This document shows positions 1 through 8,754 of a stretch of DNA of 54,964 nucleotides, in pieces. This stretch comes from Candidatus Thalassarchaeum betae (GTDB lineage: Archaea > Thermoplasmatota > Poseidoniia > Poseidoniales > Thalassarchaeaceae). The notes beneath the pieces are model-generated. The model did no database searches. It was given only the letters and a program-made list of their open reading frames with translations, and had not been told where the DNA came from. Positions within the stretch are counted from its first letter, which is position 1. The number at the start of each line of letters is the position of its first letter. The position numbers were made by a program, and so were the translations under genes. The stretch is taken from the NCBI GenBank assembly GCA_003193925.1, contig PSPG01000011.1, positions 1-54,964 of the forward strand. The letters are read 5' to 3'.

Positions 1-2
1 TT

Positions 3-440
3 ATCGGAGTATTTCGCCTCTCCAATAATAAACTTGCATCAGGCCTAGCCACAACTTTCGTCGAATTCTTCAGGAATATGCCTCTAGTTGCCCTGCTCTT
101 CATGAGCGTCATCGTTTTTGGCAAATCGATGCCATTGCTCTCTACTGAACATAATCTGTTCGGGCTGATATTTTACAGCAACAGAGCGGTCTATGTTCCT
201 GCTGTAGTTCTTGAGAATCTTGGAATGCTTATTCTCGGCATAATCATCTATCTCGTAGCGAAGCGTTACACGAAGCATCTCGATGCCGATGGATTTGACG
301 ATTCAAATGAAGGATTTTACCGAAGAATAGGATTCTGGGCTGGTATCGGTTCTGTTCAATCCCTTCGCTTCAGTCTTGGGTTCGATTCTAGAACCATTAG
401 GCCTGTCTGCCTTTTCGATAAGCATCCCCGAGATCGATAA
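3..440 (+). CDS. amino-acid ABC transporter permease, AapQ-like, N-terminal part (5' cut, frameshifted)
   Basis: This is the N-terminal part of an inner-membrane permease of the polar/general L-amino-acid ABC importer family. The open frame runs in from the window edge, and the segment before the first Met (ending FVEFFRN before MPLVALL) matches the usual permease pattern of a TxxxExFRNxPL stretch, so the gene begins upstream. Several hydrophobic segments follow. The frame loses its family character after about position 350 and stops at 440, while the next frame carries the rest of the same protein, so this is one gene broken by a frameshift between roughly 331 and 375. The break may be real or a sequencing error. 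A substrate-binding protein gene (AapJ-like) would be expected just outside the window. The region is AT-richer than the bulk of the window. Confidence 0.75.
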   Translation: MGVFRLSNNKLASGLATTFVEFFRNMPLVALLFMSVIVFGKSMPLLSTEHNLFGLIFYSNRAVYVPAVVLENLGMLILGIIIYLVAKRYTKHLDADGFDDSNEGFYRRIGFWAGIGSVQSLRFSLGFDSRTIRPVCLFDKHPRDR

Positions 441-912
441 ATATCGTGGCTTCGATGACATACGACCTACTGGGGCTTGGATCTATGTCGGGGGCATGGT
501 GATCACTCCTCCATTCTTGACTCTGATGATCGGGCTCACGCTCTACACCAGCGCACTCATTGCTGAGATAGTCCGTGGTAGTATACAAGCACTTGACCGT
601 GGTCAAGTGGAGGCTGCTATCTCTCTCGCCTTGACTCCTTTCCAGCGCCTCCGTTTGGTGATCCTCCCTCAGGCTCTGCGCAGCATGATTCCCTTGATGA
701 CGAATCAATATCTGAACATTTGGAAAAACTCTAGCTTGGCTCTGGTCGTTGGTTACAGTGATTTCTTCTCGATCCTCTGGACCATTGTCAACAAGGAAGG
801 CCAAGGCGTACCTGTGTTCATGATCATTCTGCTGACTTATCAATGTGGGAGTCTGCTCATGTCTGCAATAATGAATTCCTACAACCGTAAGGTTACGAGG
901 GTGAAGATATGA
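376..912 (+). CDS. amino-acid ABC transporter permease, AapQ-like, C-terminal part (frameshifted)
   Basis: This frame holds the C-terminal half of the permease that begins at the window edge. It contains the cytoplasmic EAA loop (EAAISLAL, then a PQALR segment) that contacts the ATPase, followed by the NQYLN and KNSSLA segments typical of AapQ/GlnP/HisM permeases. The listed start is a TTG inside the gene and not a true start; homology-like sequence begins slightly upstream in this frame (from about 350), and an in-frame TAG at 328-330 limits how far back it can go. The stop codon overlaps the next start as ATGA, which shows translational coupling with the second permease. Confidence 0.75.
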   Translation: MGSILEPLGLSAFSISIPEIDKYRGFDDIRPTGAWIYVGGMVITPPFLTLMIGLTLYTSALIAEIVRGSIQALDRGQVEAAISLALTPFQRLRLVILPQALRSMIPLMTNQYLNIWKNSSLALVVGYSDFFSILWTIVNKEGQGVPVFMIILLTYQCGSLLMSAIMNSYNRKVTRVKI

Positions 913-2396
913 TTGAGGCATGGAAAGCGAACCCCGATCTCGCCCGCAGGAGGTTGATTGACAACCTCGTCGGTAAGCCTCCAGCATACCTCGCCGATAG
1001 AGGCGAGAAAGCCTCATTCTTCCTATCGATATTCCTTGGTCTAGCAGCTGGCGTATTGAGTGTGAAAAACATCTTCGACAGATATGGCGGTGGAGAAACA
1101 CCTCTGATTAACCTCCTATTATATTCAACGATGATGTTCATATCGTCTTCGATTCTCGTCATGGTTATCACGTTGGCCGTAACGCGGGGGAGCATCTTCC
1201 TCGGTCGCCCAAATGCCATTACCAGTGTCATCTCAGTTCTGGTTTTACAGAATGTAGTAGAAGCCGTCGGCGGCTTCGTCCTCATCTCTGCTAATTGGGA
1301 TGTCATCTGGGCAAATCGTCAATTGTTGATGTTTGGTCCACATTTGACAAGTCATCCAGAAGAATTATGGCGATTTTGGCTAGTTGCTTTCCTTATTGGT
1401 GGCGCTTATGGTAGCCTAGGTGAATCCCGTCTGAAATTCCTCATTCCTTTCACTCTTTTCGCATTGATATCTCTCCTCATTCTCTACAATCCGAATCATC
1501 GAGGCTACGACTACGAATCCACCATGGTCAAGTTGTCAATGGCATTTGCGGTAACCTACATCTCTTTCCTCATCACTCATAAAAAATTAACAGGTGCTGA
1601 TGAATATTTGATTGTCAGATTCCACCGTTGGCTGACGATTACCGCGGTAATCACATTCTTTGTTGCTCTATTCACACTCGACCCACCTGGTGATGATATC
1701 ACGTTCGCTTCGATGGAAATTACTGGCGTTCCACCCTCTCTATGGGGTGGATTCGTGATGAATGTCCTCGTTGCCACAGCTGGTTGTGTTCTTGGTTTTG
1801 GACTTGGGATCGTCCTCGCTTTTGGTCGGCGAAGCAATTTGGCGGCGTACCGATACCCGAGTACTGCAATCATAGAATTGATACGCTCAGGACCTTTGGT
1901 TGCTTGGTTATTCATCGCATTTATTCTGTTACCCGATGTACTGAATCCAATTTGGGAATCCGATGTTGTTATGAGAATGATTCTGATTATCTCGATCTTT
2001 GGTGGTTGCTATGGCGCAGAGATCATTCGCGGTGGCTTGCAAGCGGTACCATCCGGCCAAATCGAAGCAGCCACCGCTCTTGGTTTGAGCAACATGCAGA
2101 CGAAATTACTCGTCGAATTACCAAATGCAATCAGAACCACTCTACCAACAATTGTCAGTCTTTTCATCGGTCTATGGAAGGACACTACTCTCCTTTATCT
2201 GCTAGGTGTTCATGAAATGTTCAATCTCTCAACCCTAGCGCTCACACAACAGAAGGAATTCCTAGGTTTAACACGCGAAACTCTAGTTTTCGCTGGAATG
2301 GCATTTTGGATTATTGCCTTCTATCTATCACGCATCTCACTCCGAATCGAGTCCGGTTTAGGGCTTGGTCATGAGGGTGGAGGCGAAGCAACATGA
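909..2396 (+). CDS. amino-acid ABC transporter permease, AapM-like
   Basis: This 495-residue integral membrane protein is the second permease of the amino-acid importer. The N-terminal ~270 residues hold several extra hydrophobic segments, and the C-terminal ~210 residues are the standard HisM/GlnP permease domain with the EAA loop [13 protein letters not shown] and the LWKDTTLL segment. This long two-part layout matches AapM of general L-amino-acid transporters rather than a short GlnP. It overlaps the upstream permease and the downstream ATPase by four bases each (ATGA), so the three genes form one operon. Composition is AT-rich (the line at 1561 is about one third G+C), unlike everything after about 2830. 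Substrate range cannot be read from the sequence. Confidence 0.88.
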   Translation: MIEAWKANPDLARRRLIDNLVGKPPAYLADRGEKASFFLSIFLGLAAGVLSVKNIFDRYGGGETPLINLLLYSTMMFISSSILVMVITLAVTRGSIFLGRPNAITSVISVLVLQNVVEAVGGFVLISANWDVIWANRQLLMFGPHLTSHPEELWRFWLVAFLIGGAYGSLGESRLKFLIPFTLFALISLLILYNPNHRGYDYESTMVKLSMAFAVTYISFLITHKKLTGADEYLIVRFHRWLTITAVITFFVALFTLDPPGDDITFASMEITGVPPSLWGGFVMNVLVATAGCVLGFGLGIVLAFGRRSNLAAYRYPSTAIIELIRSGPLVAWLFIAFILLPDVLNPIWESDVVMRMILIISIFGGCYGAEIIRGGLQAVPSGQIEAATALGLSNMQTKLLVELPNAIRTTLPTIVSLFIGLWKDTTLLYLLGVHEMFNLSTLALTQQKEFLGLTRETLVFAGMAFWIIAFYLSRISLRIESGLGLGHEGGGEAT

Positions 2397-3139
2397 GTGA
2401 AGAAGAAGTGATTATTGATGCAAAAGGCGTAAGGGTTAATTTCGGTGATTTTTGGGCATTGAAAGGAATTGATATCGAAGTGAAGAAAGGTGAGATTATC
2501 GTTATTCTCGGGCCGTCAGGATCTGGTAAGTCCACATTCATTCGTACATTGAATCGTCTCCAGCCACATAGTGGGGGTACTATCGTTATCGATGGGATCA
2601 CAATCGATGAGGAAACCAGTATCGCGGACATGAAGTATGTTCGTTCCGAGATTGGTATGGTATTCCAGCTATTCAATCTCTTTCCGCACTTGACCGTCCT
2701 TGAGAATATTACTCTAGCTCCTATGAAGGCGAAGGGGATGACTCGCGAAGAAGCCGAAAAAATTGCTCATAAGTTGCTTGAGCGCGTAGGGATTCCTGAA
2801 CAACATCACAAGTTCCCGAGTGCACTATCCGGCGGTCAACAGCAGCGCGTAGCAATCGCGCGCGCGCTGGCCATGGACCCGAAGATAATGCTCTTCGACG
2901 AGCCGACCTCCGCCCTCGACCCCGAGATGATCAAGGAGGTTCTCGATGTGATGATTGACCTCGCGAAGCGCGACATCACGATGATCGTCGTGACCCATGA
3001 GATGGGCTTCGCCAAGGAGGTCTGTGACCGAGTCATCCTGTTCGACGAGGGCGAGCTGGTCGAGCAGAACACCCCCGCCGAATTCTTCGATAACCCGCAG
3101 CACAAGCGCACCAAGCTGTTCCTAGAGCAGATCCTCTGA
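2393..3139 (+). CDS. amino-acid ABC transporter ATP-binding protein, AapP-like
   Basis: This 248-residue ATPase drives the amino-acid importer from the cytoplasmic face. Walker A is GPSGSGKST (residues 40-48), the Q-loop is near 92, the signature is LSGGQQQR (145-152), Walker B with the D-loop is [12 protein letters not shown] (about 165-176) and the switch histidine is near 202. Length is normal for the GlnQ/HisP/AapP family. It starts by an ATGA overlap with the AapM-like gene. The oddity is compositional: up to about 2820 the gene is AT-rich like its operon, while from about 2830, within the signature motif codons, it becomes strongly GC-rich like the rest of the window. The reading frame is intact across the switch, so it could be a recombinant gene or a chimeric assembly join. 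Confidence 0.92.
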   Translation: MSEEEVIIDAKGVRVNFGDFWALKGIDIEVKKGEIIVILGPSGSGKSTFIRTLNRLQPHSGGTIVIDGITIDEETSIADMKYVRSEIGMVFQLFNLFPHLTVLENITLAPMKAKGMTREEAEKIAHKLLERVGIPEQHHKFPSALSGGQQQRVAIARALAMDPKIMLFDEPTSALDPEMIKEVLDVMIDLAKRDITMIVVTHEMGFAKEVCDRVILFDEGELVEQNTPAEFFDNPQHKRTKLFLEQIL

Positions 3140-3203
3140 TTTCTCCGGGGCTTCCCTCTGGCTGGGCGCTACCCTATTGAGCCGCCATGGCAGGCCCTGT
3201 GCC

Positions 3204-4088
3204 ATGAGTTGCCTCAGTGAGCTGCCGAACAACGTCGAGCCGACCTACGCCTGCGCCTCGGAATTAATGGGGACGGGGCCGGTTTCTGCGCTGCTGATAA
3301 TCGTCATCGGAATCCCCCTCATCAAAATCGCCAAGAGATACCTCAGGAAGCTGTTCGACAGGACCGACTTCGACGAAGGGCTCGAGAACTTCATGTTCCG
3401 CATCGCCGGAGTCACGATGTGGGCGCTAGTGATACTGACAGCCACGAGCGAGCTGGGCATCAACGTCACTGGGATCGTAGCCGCGCTCGGCATCTTCGGG
3501 CTTGCTGTCGCCTTCGCCGCCCAGGACACGATGGAGAACGTCATCGCTGGCATCTTCATCATTGTCGACAGGCCGTTCCGGGAAGGGGAGCGCATCCTGC
3601 TGCCCAAGAAACTGGGGGGCATCTACAGCAGCTGGGGCGACGTCAAGCAGATCGGCCTGCGGACCACGCACGTGCGTTCCACGGACGGGGTGATGCTGAC
3701 CATCCCGAACAAACTGCTGACCAAGGACCCCGTGGCGAACTTCAGCCATCGCAGCGACATGGCGCTGCGGGTGCGCATACGCATGGGGGTGGCTCCGACA
3801 TGGGCCAACGTCACCAAGGCACAGGAGATAGTCGAGGACATCGCCGCGAACCACCCCGACATCTGCCGTGAGCCGAAACCGCCCGAGGTGGTGCTCCGGG
3901 ATTTCGGACCGCACGAGGTGATTATGGAGATTCGCTACTATGTCGATAACGCGAGGAAGATGCGCCCCTCGAAGTCATTCTTCGTAACCGAGATACTCCG
4001 TCGCTTCGAGGAAGAGAGCGTCTCGCTGTCGCTCCCCGTCTTAGTCAACATGAACAGCGACGTCGATCTCGAGGACCTCGGTTTCTAG
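3204..4088 (+). CDS. mscS: small-conductance mechanosensitive channel, MscS family
   Basis: This 294-residue membrane protein belongs to the MscS family, which opens under membrane tension to release solutes during hypo-osmotic shock. Two N-terminal hydrophobic segments are followed by the pore-lining helix region (GIVAALGIFGLAVAFAAQDT, roughly residues 86-105), then a beta domain and a C-terminal alpha/beta domain rich in charged residues. ATG at 3204 is preferred to an upstream TTG at 3177 because the nine extra residues have no family character. It is a stand-alone gene between the ABC operon and the converging NAD kinase gene. Confidence 0.9.
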   Translation: MSCLSELPNNVEPTYACASELMGTGPVSALLIIVIGIPLIKIAKRYLRKLFDRTDFDEGLENFMFRIAGVTMWALVILTATSELGINVTGIVAALGIFGLAVAFAAQDTMENVIAGIFIIVDRPFREGERILLPKKLGGIYSSWGDVKQIGLRTTHVRSTDGVMLTIPNKLLTKDPVANFSHRSDMALRVRIRMGVAPTWANVTKAQEIVEDIAANHPDICREPKPPEVVLRDFGPHEVIMEIRYYVDNARKMRPSKSFFVTEILRRFEEESVSLSLPVLVNMNSDVDLEDLGF

Positions 4089-4100
4089 GGGGAGTAGTAA

Positions 4101-4991
4101 TCAGGCGCGTATCCAGTGTGCCACCCCATCGTGGATGGTGCTGCGGAAGGTCAGTAGTCGCAATGTCGGCCCGCCAAGGTCGACAGTCACCCTCGCACCT
4201 CTGGTGAAGTGGGTCTCGTCCCAGCCGTCGCTGACGATGTAACCGCGGTGCATGTCGCTGGTCATCACAGTCGGCTCGCTGGTCCAGGCCCAGTACGAGC
4301 CGTCGTCCTCTCGCTCCTCGCGCGGTAGGTCCCTGGATACGAACAGGTACCACCCGTTTACCTCGTTCATCGGGAAGGCGGCCCCTTCGATGTCGACCAC
4401 GTGGCGGAACCAGGCTCCTTGGCCGAGGAAGGTGGAGAACAAGCAACCCGAGGACCTCTGGATGACATCGATCTCGCCGTAGTTGCCGTCGGGCACTCTC
4501 TGTAGCCTGTACCTCGATGGCTGGTACTGGTGGGTGTTGGCGATGATCAGGTCGTTGAGCGCCGGGTCCGAGAGGACCGTCTTGCCGCTGGTGGTGACGA
4601 TCTCGGCCTGCAGCCTAGGCAGGACGTTGACGATGGCCCCGCCGTCCAAGGCCGAGCGAACGTCATCGGCGAAGTGCTTCGGGTCGCTTCCCATGTAGAA
4701 GCCGTACGAGCCATCCTCGTCGTCGTCACGGGGATGGCTGTTGACGCCCATGACAGGGGTGTCCGAGTCTATCGAATGGGCGATCGAGGTGAGGGTGCCG
4801 TCGCCGCCGAGGATGATGACCAGGTCGCGTCCGACGAAGTCCTCCCTGTTGACTGTCTCGCGCGCCTTGTACGAGATGCTGGTGCCCCTGGCGCTGACCA
4901 GTTCATCGAGTGCGTCGCGCACCGTGGCCAGGGCCTTGTCGTGGACCTCCTCGAAGTTCTTCTTGTAGACCACGAGGACGTCTGGGGGCAT
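4101..4991 (-). CDS. nadK: NAD kinase (ATP-NAD/AcoX family)
   Basis: This 296-residue protein would phosphorylate NAD to NADP. The diagnostic GGDGT motif sits at residues 62-66 (IILGGDGTLTS), and a later NDLIIAN segment fits the conserved NE/D region of the family. ATG at 4991 is chosen over longer in-frame starts because it is preceded by AAGGAG with about nine bases of spacing and because the upstream residues look non-coding; a TATATG element lies near 5033-5038. The C-terminal third (after about 190) is more divergent than in bacterial NadK. It converges on mscS with a 12-base gap and diverges from the lipoprotein gene. Confidence 0.85.
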   Translation of the reverse strand: MPPDVLVVYKKNFEEVHDKALATVRDALDELVSARGTSISYKARETVNREDFVGRDLVIILGGDGTLTSIAHSIDSDTPVMGVNSHPRDDDEDGSYGFYMGSDPKHFADDVRSALDGGAIVNVLPRLQAEIVTTSGKTVLSDPALNDLIIANTHQYQPSRYRLQRVPDGNYGEIDVIQRSSGCLFSTFLGQGAWFRHVVDIEGAAFPMNEVNGWYLFVSRDLPREEREDDGSYWAWTSEPTVMTSDMHRGYIVSDGWDETHFTRGARVTVDLGGPTLRLLTFRSTIHDGVAHWIRA

Positions 4992-5118
4992 TGCGGCACG
5001 CTCCTTCGCAGACTTCCCTCTGTGGATGTCCCATATAGGCGCGACGCACGGTGGAACGACCTGATTCAACTGACCGCTGTCGCATAGACTCATCACCCCC
5101 GCGCGCTCGCGGGAGGGC

Positions 5119-6186
5119 ATGAGAAGCGCGATATTGGCTGCACTGCTCGTCCTCGCTCCGCTCTCAACAGGCTGCCTCGTGGTCCCCATCGATCCTTGCC
5201 CTGAGGGAGACTGCTTCCCCTTGGGCTCGGCCGCGCTGTCTGAGCTTCTGTCGGGCCCAGACGCCTTCGACGTGCTTTCCTACGCCGAGGACTTCGAGCG
5301 GCTGAGGGTCGAGACCTCGACTGTCTATGAAAACCAGGGCCAGAGCGGAGAGATCCACTGGAGCGTGGCCAAGGACGACGATGCCCAACTGCGGTCTATC
5401 GCGATGAGGCTGACGATTGGGACCTCTACCATCGACACCGAGGTCATCGAGGGACAGCGGGCCACCAATGTCAGGATCGGCGACGACTGGTACGAGGGCC
5501 GCGACGCGATACCGCAGTACACGGACCCGTTCGAGGAGATAGCCAAACTCGCTTCGGAGCAGCCTAACGGCCTGTGGCCGCCGTTCGGCTTCGATACGGC
5601 CTCGATCGCAGACCTAGACTGGACCATCACCGGCGATCCCCTCTCCCTCCAGCAGATCGCCTCCGCCTCCAACGCGACCCACACCATCATCATCGAGCTG
5701 ATGGGCGCGCCCCCGATGATCACCGGCATCGAGACCTACTCCGGGGATGACCAGCAGTTCACCCTCAGGGTCACGACGGGGGATGCGGTGAGCCTAGCGC
5801 TGCAGGAAGGTCTGCCGCGCACCCCCATCGAGTTCAGCCTCGAGGCAGCTCCCCTCCAAGACGGCGACCTCACCGTCTGGGCAGGTGGAGTGCCCGAGGG
5901 TCTGACCGCGGAGGTCGACCCGGCCGAGTTGGAGTTCCACGGATTGTCGGGTACGGGGGAGGATGCGACTTCGGTCGCTTCGATGGCCTTCGATGTCGAG
6001 TACTCCAACGTCACACTGAACGACGGCACTTGGTGGGAGTTCTCGTGGTCCGACTACGTGGTGGACGGCTACGTCTCAGGAGGAGATTTCTACCAGATTC
6101 GCACTAACGCCACCGGGGAGTTGAACGTCGCGATATACGACCTCTGGGCGGAAGCGTGGACCGGCGGCCCGCTGCAGGGCTCCTGA
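5119..6186 (+). CDS. putative lipoprotein of unknown function
   Basis: This 355-residue protein begins with a lipoprotein-type signal peptide: positively charged start, a hydrophobic stretch, then LSTGC with the candidate lipidated cysteine at residue 19. The mature part is acidic and lacks further membrane segments, so it is probably anchored outside the cytoplasmic membrane. The pattern of short beta-rich stretches (for example TIGTSTIDTEV, then NVRIGDDWYEG) loosely recalls LppX/LolA-like or other ligand-carrying lipoproteins, but no family is recognised with confidence. It sits 52 bases upstream of an ABC exporter gene that appears to have its own promoter, so a shared function is possible but not shown. 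Confidence 0.7.
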   Translation: MRSAILAALLVLAPLSTGCLVVPIDPCPEGDCFPLGSAALSELLSGPDAFDVLSYAEDFERLRVETSTVYENQGQSGEIHWSVAKDDDAQLRSIAMRLTIGTSTIDTEVIEGQRATNVRIGDDWYEGRDAIPQYTDPFEEIAKLASEQPNGLWPPFGFDTASIADLDWTITGDPLSLQQIASASNATHTIIIELMGAPPMITGIETYSGDDQQFTLRVTTGDAVSLALQEGLPRTPIEFSLEAAPLQDGDLTVWAGGVPEGLTAEVDPAELEFHGLSGTGEDATSVASMAFDVEYSNVTLNDGTWWEFSWSDYVVDGYVSGGDFYQIRTNATGELNVAIYDLWAEAWTGGPLQGS

Positions 6187-6208
6187 AGCCGCGGCATCCG
6201 ATGAGTAT

Positions 6209-6230
6209 CTTGAAGCACCTGTTCTTCAAG
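6209..6230 (+). promoter_or_regulatory. TATA-like element within a 7-bp inverted repeat upstream of the ABC exporter
   Basis: CTTGAAG (6209-6215) and CTTCAAG (6224-6230) form a perfect inverted repeat around an 8-base spacer. The first arm contains TTGAAG about 27 bases before the ATG at 6239, the spacing expected for a TATA-like box of a leaderless transcript. The second arm would lie across the initiation region, so the repeat could be an operator or a coincidence. Confidence 0.4.
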
Positions 6231-6238
6231 GCGCCGGC

Positions 6239-8008
6239 ATGGCAGGGAGCAGCCATCCGCTGATGCGGCTTCTCTCGCAACTGAGGCACCACAGGAGCAC
6301 CGTTCTGCTTGCATCAATCTGCTCGGTCGTGAACAAGGTCTGGGACCTCGCCCCCCCTGTCCTCATCGGCATGGCCATCGATGTGGTGGCCGCTCAGGAG
6401 GATTCCTTCCTAGCTCAGTTCGGCTACCCCGACGTCTACGACCAGCTCTACATCCTCACCGGTATCACTGTCGTGATATGGGTCTTGGAATCGATCTTCC
6501 AGTACATCTACGCAGTGCTGTGGCGCAATTTGGCCCAGACCGCCCAGCACGAGCTTCGGATGTCGGCCTACACCCACATCCAGGACCTCGAGATGCAGTG
6601 GTACTCCGAGCAGTCCACAGGCAGCCTGATGGCGATATTGAACGACGATGTCAACCAACTCGAGCGCTTCCTAGACCAGGGCGCGACAGACCTTCTGCAC
6701 GTCGCCACCACAATCATCGTCGTCGGCGCGATAATGATCTCCGTAGCCCCCGAGGTGGCGCTGCTCGCGATTATGCCCGTGCCTATCATCGTCGCGGGCT
6801 CGTTCATCTACCAGCGCAGGATAGGCGCGCGCTACACCAAGGTACGCGGCAAGGTAGCAGATCTCAGCGCCCTGCTGAACAACAATCTGCACGGGATCAT
6901 GACGATCAAGTCGTTCACCGCTGAGGAGCGCGAAGTCGATCGGGTTAGTGACGCCTCGGTGTCCTACAGAGAGGCCAACCGCGATGCCATCCGCCTCTCG
7001 GCGTCCTTCGTGCCGATCATCAGGATGGCAATCCTCTTCGCCTTCACCGCCAATATGCTGGTGGGCGGCTGGTTCGCGCTCGATGGCCGAATCAGCCTCG
7101 GGGCCTATTCGGTCATCGTCTTCATCACCCAGCGGCTGCTGTGGCCGCTGACCAGGCTGGGCGAGACCTTCGATTTGTACCAGCGCGCGATGGCCTCGAC
7201 CACGCGCGTGCTCGACCTGCTCGACACTGAGATCGGGATAGTCGAGGGCGATACGGAACTCGATGTCGTGCGCGGTGAGATCCGCTTCAGCGAAGTCGGC
7301 TTCTCCTATCCCAACAGGGAGGTAGTGCTCCGGGGAGTCGACTTCGCAATACCCGCGGGCAGGACGGTCGGACTGGTCGGCTCGACGGGCTCGGGCAAGA
7401 CCACGCTCGTTCGCCTGCTGCTGAGATTCCACGACCCCGACACGGGGACCGTCAGCCTCGATGGCCATGACGTCAGAGAGTTGACTCTGGAATCGCTGCG
7501 CGGCTCCATCGCGCTGGTGAGCCAGACTACGACGCTATTCCCGGGCTCGGTGCGCGAGAACGTGCGCTACGGCGACCCACAGGCCAGTGACGAGGCGGTC
7601 GTCGAGGCTGCCCGGATCGCCGAGGCCCTCGGCTTCATAGAGGAGCTGCCCGACGGCTGGGAGACCGACATAGGCGAGGGCGGTCACAGGCTCTCCGGTG
7701 GCCAGCGCCAGAGGATCGCCATAGCCCGAGCGGTGCTGAAGGATGCGCCGGTGCTGGTGCTGGATGAAGCCACCAGCAACGTCGACAACGAGACCGAGGC
7801 GGCGCTCAAGCGCTCGATCGATAGGATCTCGGAGGGGCGCACCACGCTCATCATCGCGCACCGCCTGTCGACGGTGCGCAACGCGGACGTGATAGCCGTG
7901 ATTGGTGAAGGCCGCATCAGCGAGACCGGGACTCACGAGGAGCTGCTGGAGAGCAGCGGACTCTATTCGCGGCTCTGGGCCGTGCAGACCGGCGAGGTGA
8001 CGGCATGA
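6239..8008 (+). CDS. ABC exporter, fused permease and ATPase (MdlB/MsbA type)
   Basis: This 589-residue half-transporter has an N-terminal membrane domain with about six helices (to about residue 310) and a C-terminal ATPase domain. The ATPase shows Walker A GSTGSGKTT, signature LSGGQRQRIA, Walker B VLVLDEATSNVD and the switch motif IAHRLST, all intact, so a homodimer would be functional. Such proteins export lipids, peptides or drugs, and the cargo cannot be read here. The start at 6239 is supported by a TATA-like element 27 bases upstream. The upstream lipoprotein and the downstream small membrane proteins are possible but unproven partners. Confidence 0.92.
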   Translation: MAGSSHPLMRLLSQLRHHRSTVLLASICSVVNKVWDLAPPVLIGMAIDVVAAQEDSFLAQFGYPDVYDQLYILTGITVVIWVLESIFQYIYAVLWRNLAQTAQHELRMSAYTHIQDLEMQWYSEQSTGSLMAILNDDVNQLERFLDQGATDLLHVATTIIVVGAIMISVAPEVALLAIMPVPIIVAGSFIYQRRIGARYTKVRGKVADLSALLNNNLHGIMTIKSFTAEEREVDRVSDASVSYREANRDAIRLSASFVPIIRMAILFAFTANMLVGGWFALDGRISLGAYSVIVFITQRLLWPLTRLGETFDLYQRAMASTTRVLDLLDTEIGIVEGDTELDVVRGEIRFSEVGFSYPNREVVLRGVDFAIPAGRTVGLVGSTGSGKTTLVRLLLRFHDPDTGTVSLDGHDVRELTLESLRGSIALVSQTTTLFPGSVRENVRYGDPQASDEAVVEAARIAEALGFIEELPDGWETDIGEGGHRLSGGQRQRIAIARAVLKDAPVLVLDEATSNVDNETEAALKRSIDRISEGRTTLIIAHRLSTVRNADVIAVIGEGRISETGTHEELLESSGLYSRLWAVQTGEVTA

Positions 8009-8033
8009 CGGACGAGATGAGCGCGTCGATCCT

Positions 8034-8055
8034 CGGGGGCCGGTCAGTACCCCCG
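8034..8055 (+). terminator. possible hairpin after the ABC exporter gene
   Basis: CGGGGG (8034-8039) pairs with CCCCCG (8050-8055) around a ten-base loop, 26 bases after the exporter stop codon. There is no long T-run, so this could be a weak terminator or simply GC-rich spacer. Confidence 0.25.
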
Positions 8056-8061
8056 GGGACA

Positions 8062-8069
8062 GGTTAATT
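8062..8069 (+). promoter_or_regulatory. TATA-like element GGTTAATT
   Basis: GGTTAATT lies about 28 bases before the ATG at 8094. The identical octamer precedes the second DUF2061 gene (12651-12658), and GGTTAACG precedes lipA on the other strand, which supports a real archaeal promoter element with leaderless or near-leaderless transcription. Confidence 0.5.
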
Positions 8070-8093
8070 CCCTACGCCCTTCTCGTAGTGCCG

Positions 8094-8438
8094 ATGGCGC
8101 GTGCAGACTCGCTCGTATGGTTCCTAGCCGGATTCACCCAGCTCTTCGTCGGCTCCTCACTGGCGGCCGACCCAACCTTGGCCACTCTCGGCATAATCCT
8201 CGAGTTGACGGGGGGCGGCTCCGTGCTACTCGGGCTCTACATGCTGTTATTCCTCGCGAGGTACCACAAGGAGTTCGAATCTTCCTACAGCAAGCTGGAG
8301 AAGACCACGATGGTGAGGAACGATCAAGGCATCCCCCATCGCGTTGACTCTGGCTCGAAGACGGTGAAGGCCGTGTGGTACGTCATTCCAGTATTACTGA
8401 CCTTCTTCGCGGCAGTGGGCTGGCTGGCGAACCAGTAG
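8094..8438 (+). CDS. small membrane protein of unknown function
   Basis: This 114-residue protein has hydrophobic segments near residues 5-22, 28-55 and 92-112, with a charged cytoplasmic-type loop between (YHKEFESSYSKLEKT). No family is recognised. ATG at 8094 is preferred to GTG at 8088 because a GGTTAATT element sits at the right distance for a leaderless message. The next small membrane protein follows after only eight bases, so the two are probably one transcript. Confidence 0.6.
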   Translation: MARADSLVWFLAGFTQLFVGSSLAADPTLATLGIILELTGGGSVLLGLYMLLFLARYHKEFESSYSKLEKTTMVRNDQGIPHRVDSGSKTVKAVWYVIPVLLTFFAAVGWLANQ

Positions 8439-8446
8439 GTGTTCGC

Positions 8447-8716
8447 ATGGCAAAGGCCAAACCCGGCCTCGACGAGATGGTCGACCGGGTGATTGACAAC
8501 CCGGCATACGACATGTTCGGGGGCTACCACTTGTTCCTGCGCAGGGTGACCATACCGATCATCCTGATTCTGATAGCCCTGATGGTGTACACCTACCTCT
8601 CCGGGTACCTCTCCGACGACCTCACTCTGATACTGACCGCTCTGGTGACTGGCCTGTCGGTAGGGCCGATTCTCGGCTTGGAGCGGTTTTTCGGAGAGCG
8701 AAGGCTCAGGAGTTGA
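8447..8716 (+). CDS. small membrane protein of unknown function
   Basis: This 89-residue protein has a charged N-terminus and two hydrophobic segments (about residues 34-53 and 58-77), ending in a basic tail. The start at 8447 is chosen because a longer reading frame would overlap the previous gene and adds unlikely sequence. It follows the preceding small membrane protein by eight bases. No family or function is recognised. Confidence 0.6.
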   Translation: MAKAKPGLDEMVDRVIDNPAYDMFGGYHLFLRRVTIPIILILIALMVYTYLSGYLSDDLTLILTALVTGLSVGPILGLERFFGERRLRS

Positions 8717-8754
8717 CCCTCTCACCGGCTTTATTACTCAGCGCCGCCGAATGG

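Noticed and set aside
397-1101. Long minus-strand open frame opposite the permease genes
   Set aside because: It is antisense to clear permease domains, spans the gene junction and shows no domain or signal of its own.
8005-8067. 20-codon frame overlapping the ABC exporter stop as ATGA
   Set aside because: It has no motif, contains the hairpin at 8034-8055 and ends inside the next gene's promoter element.
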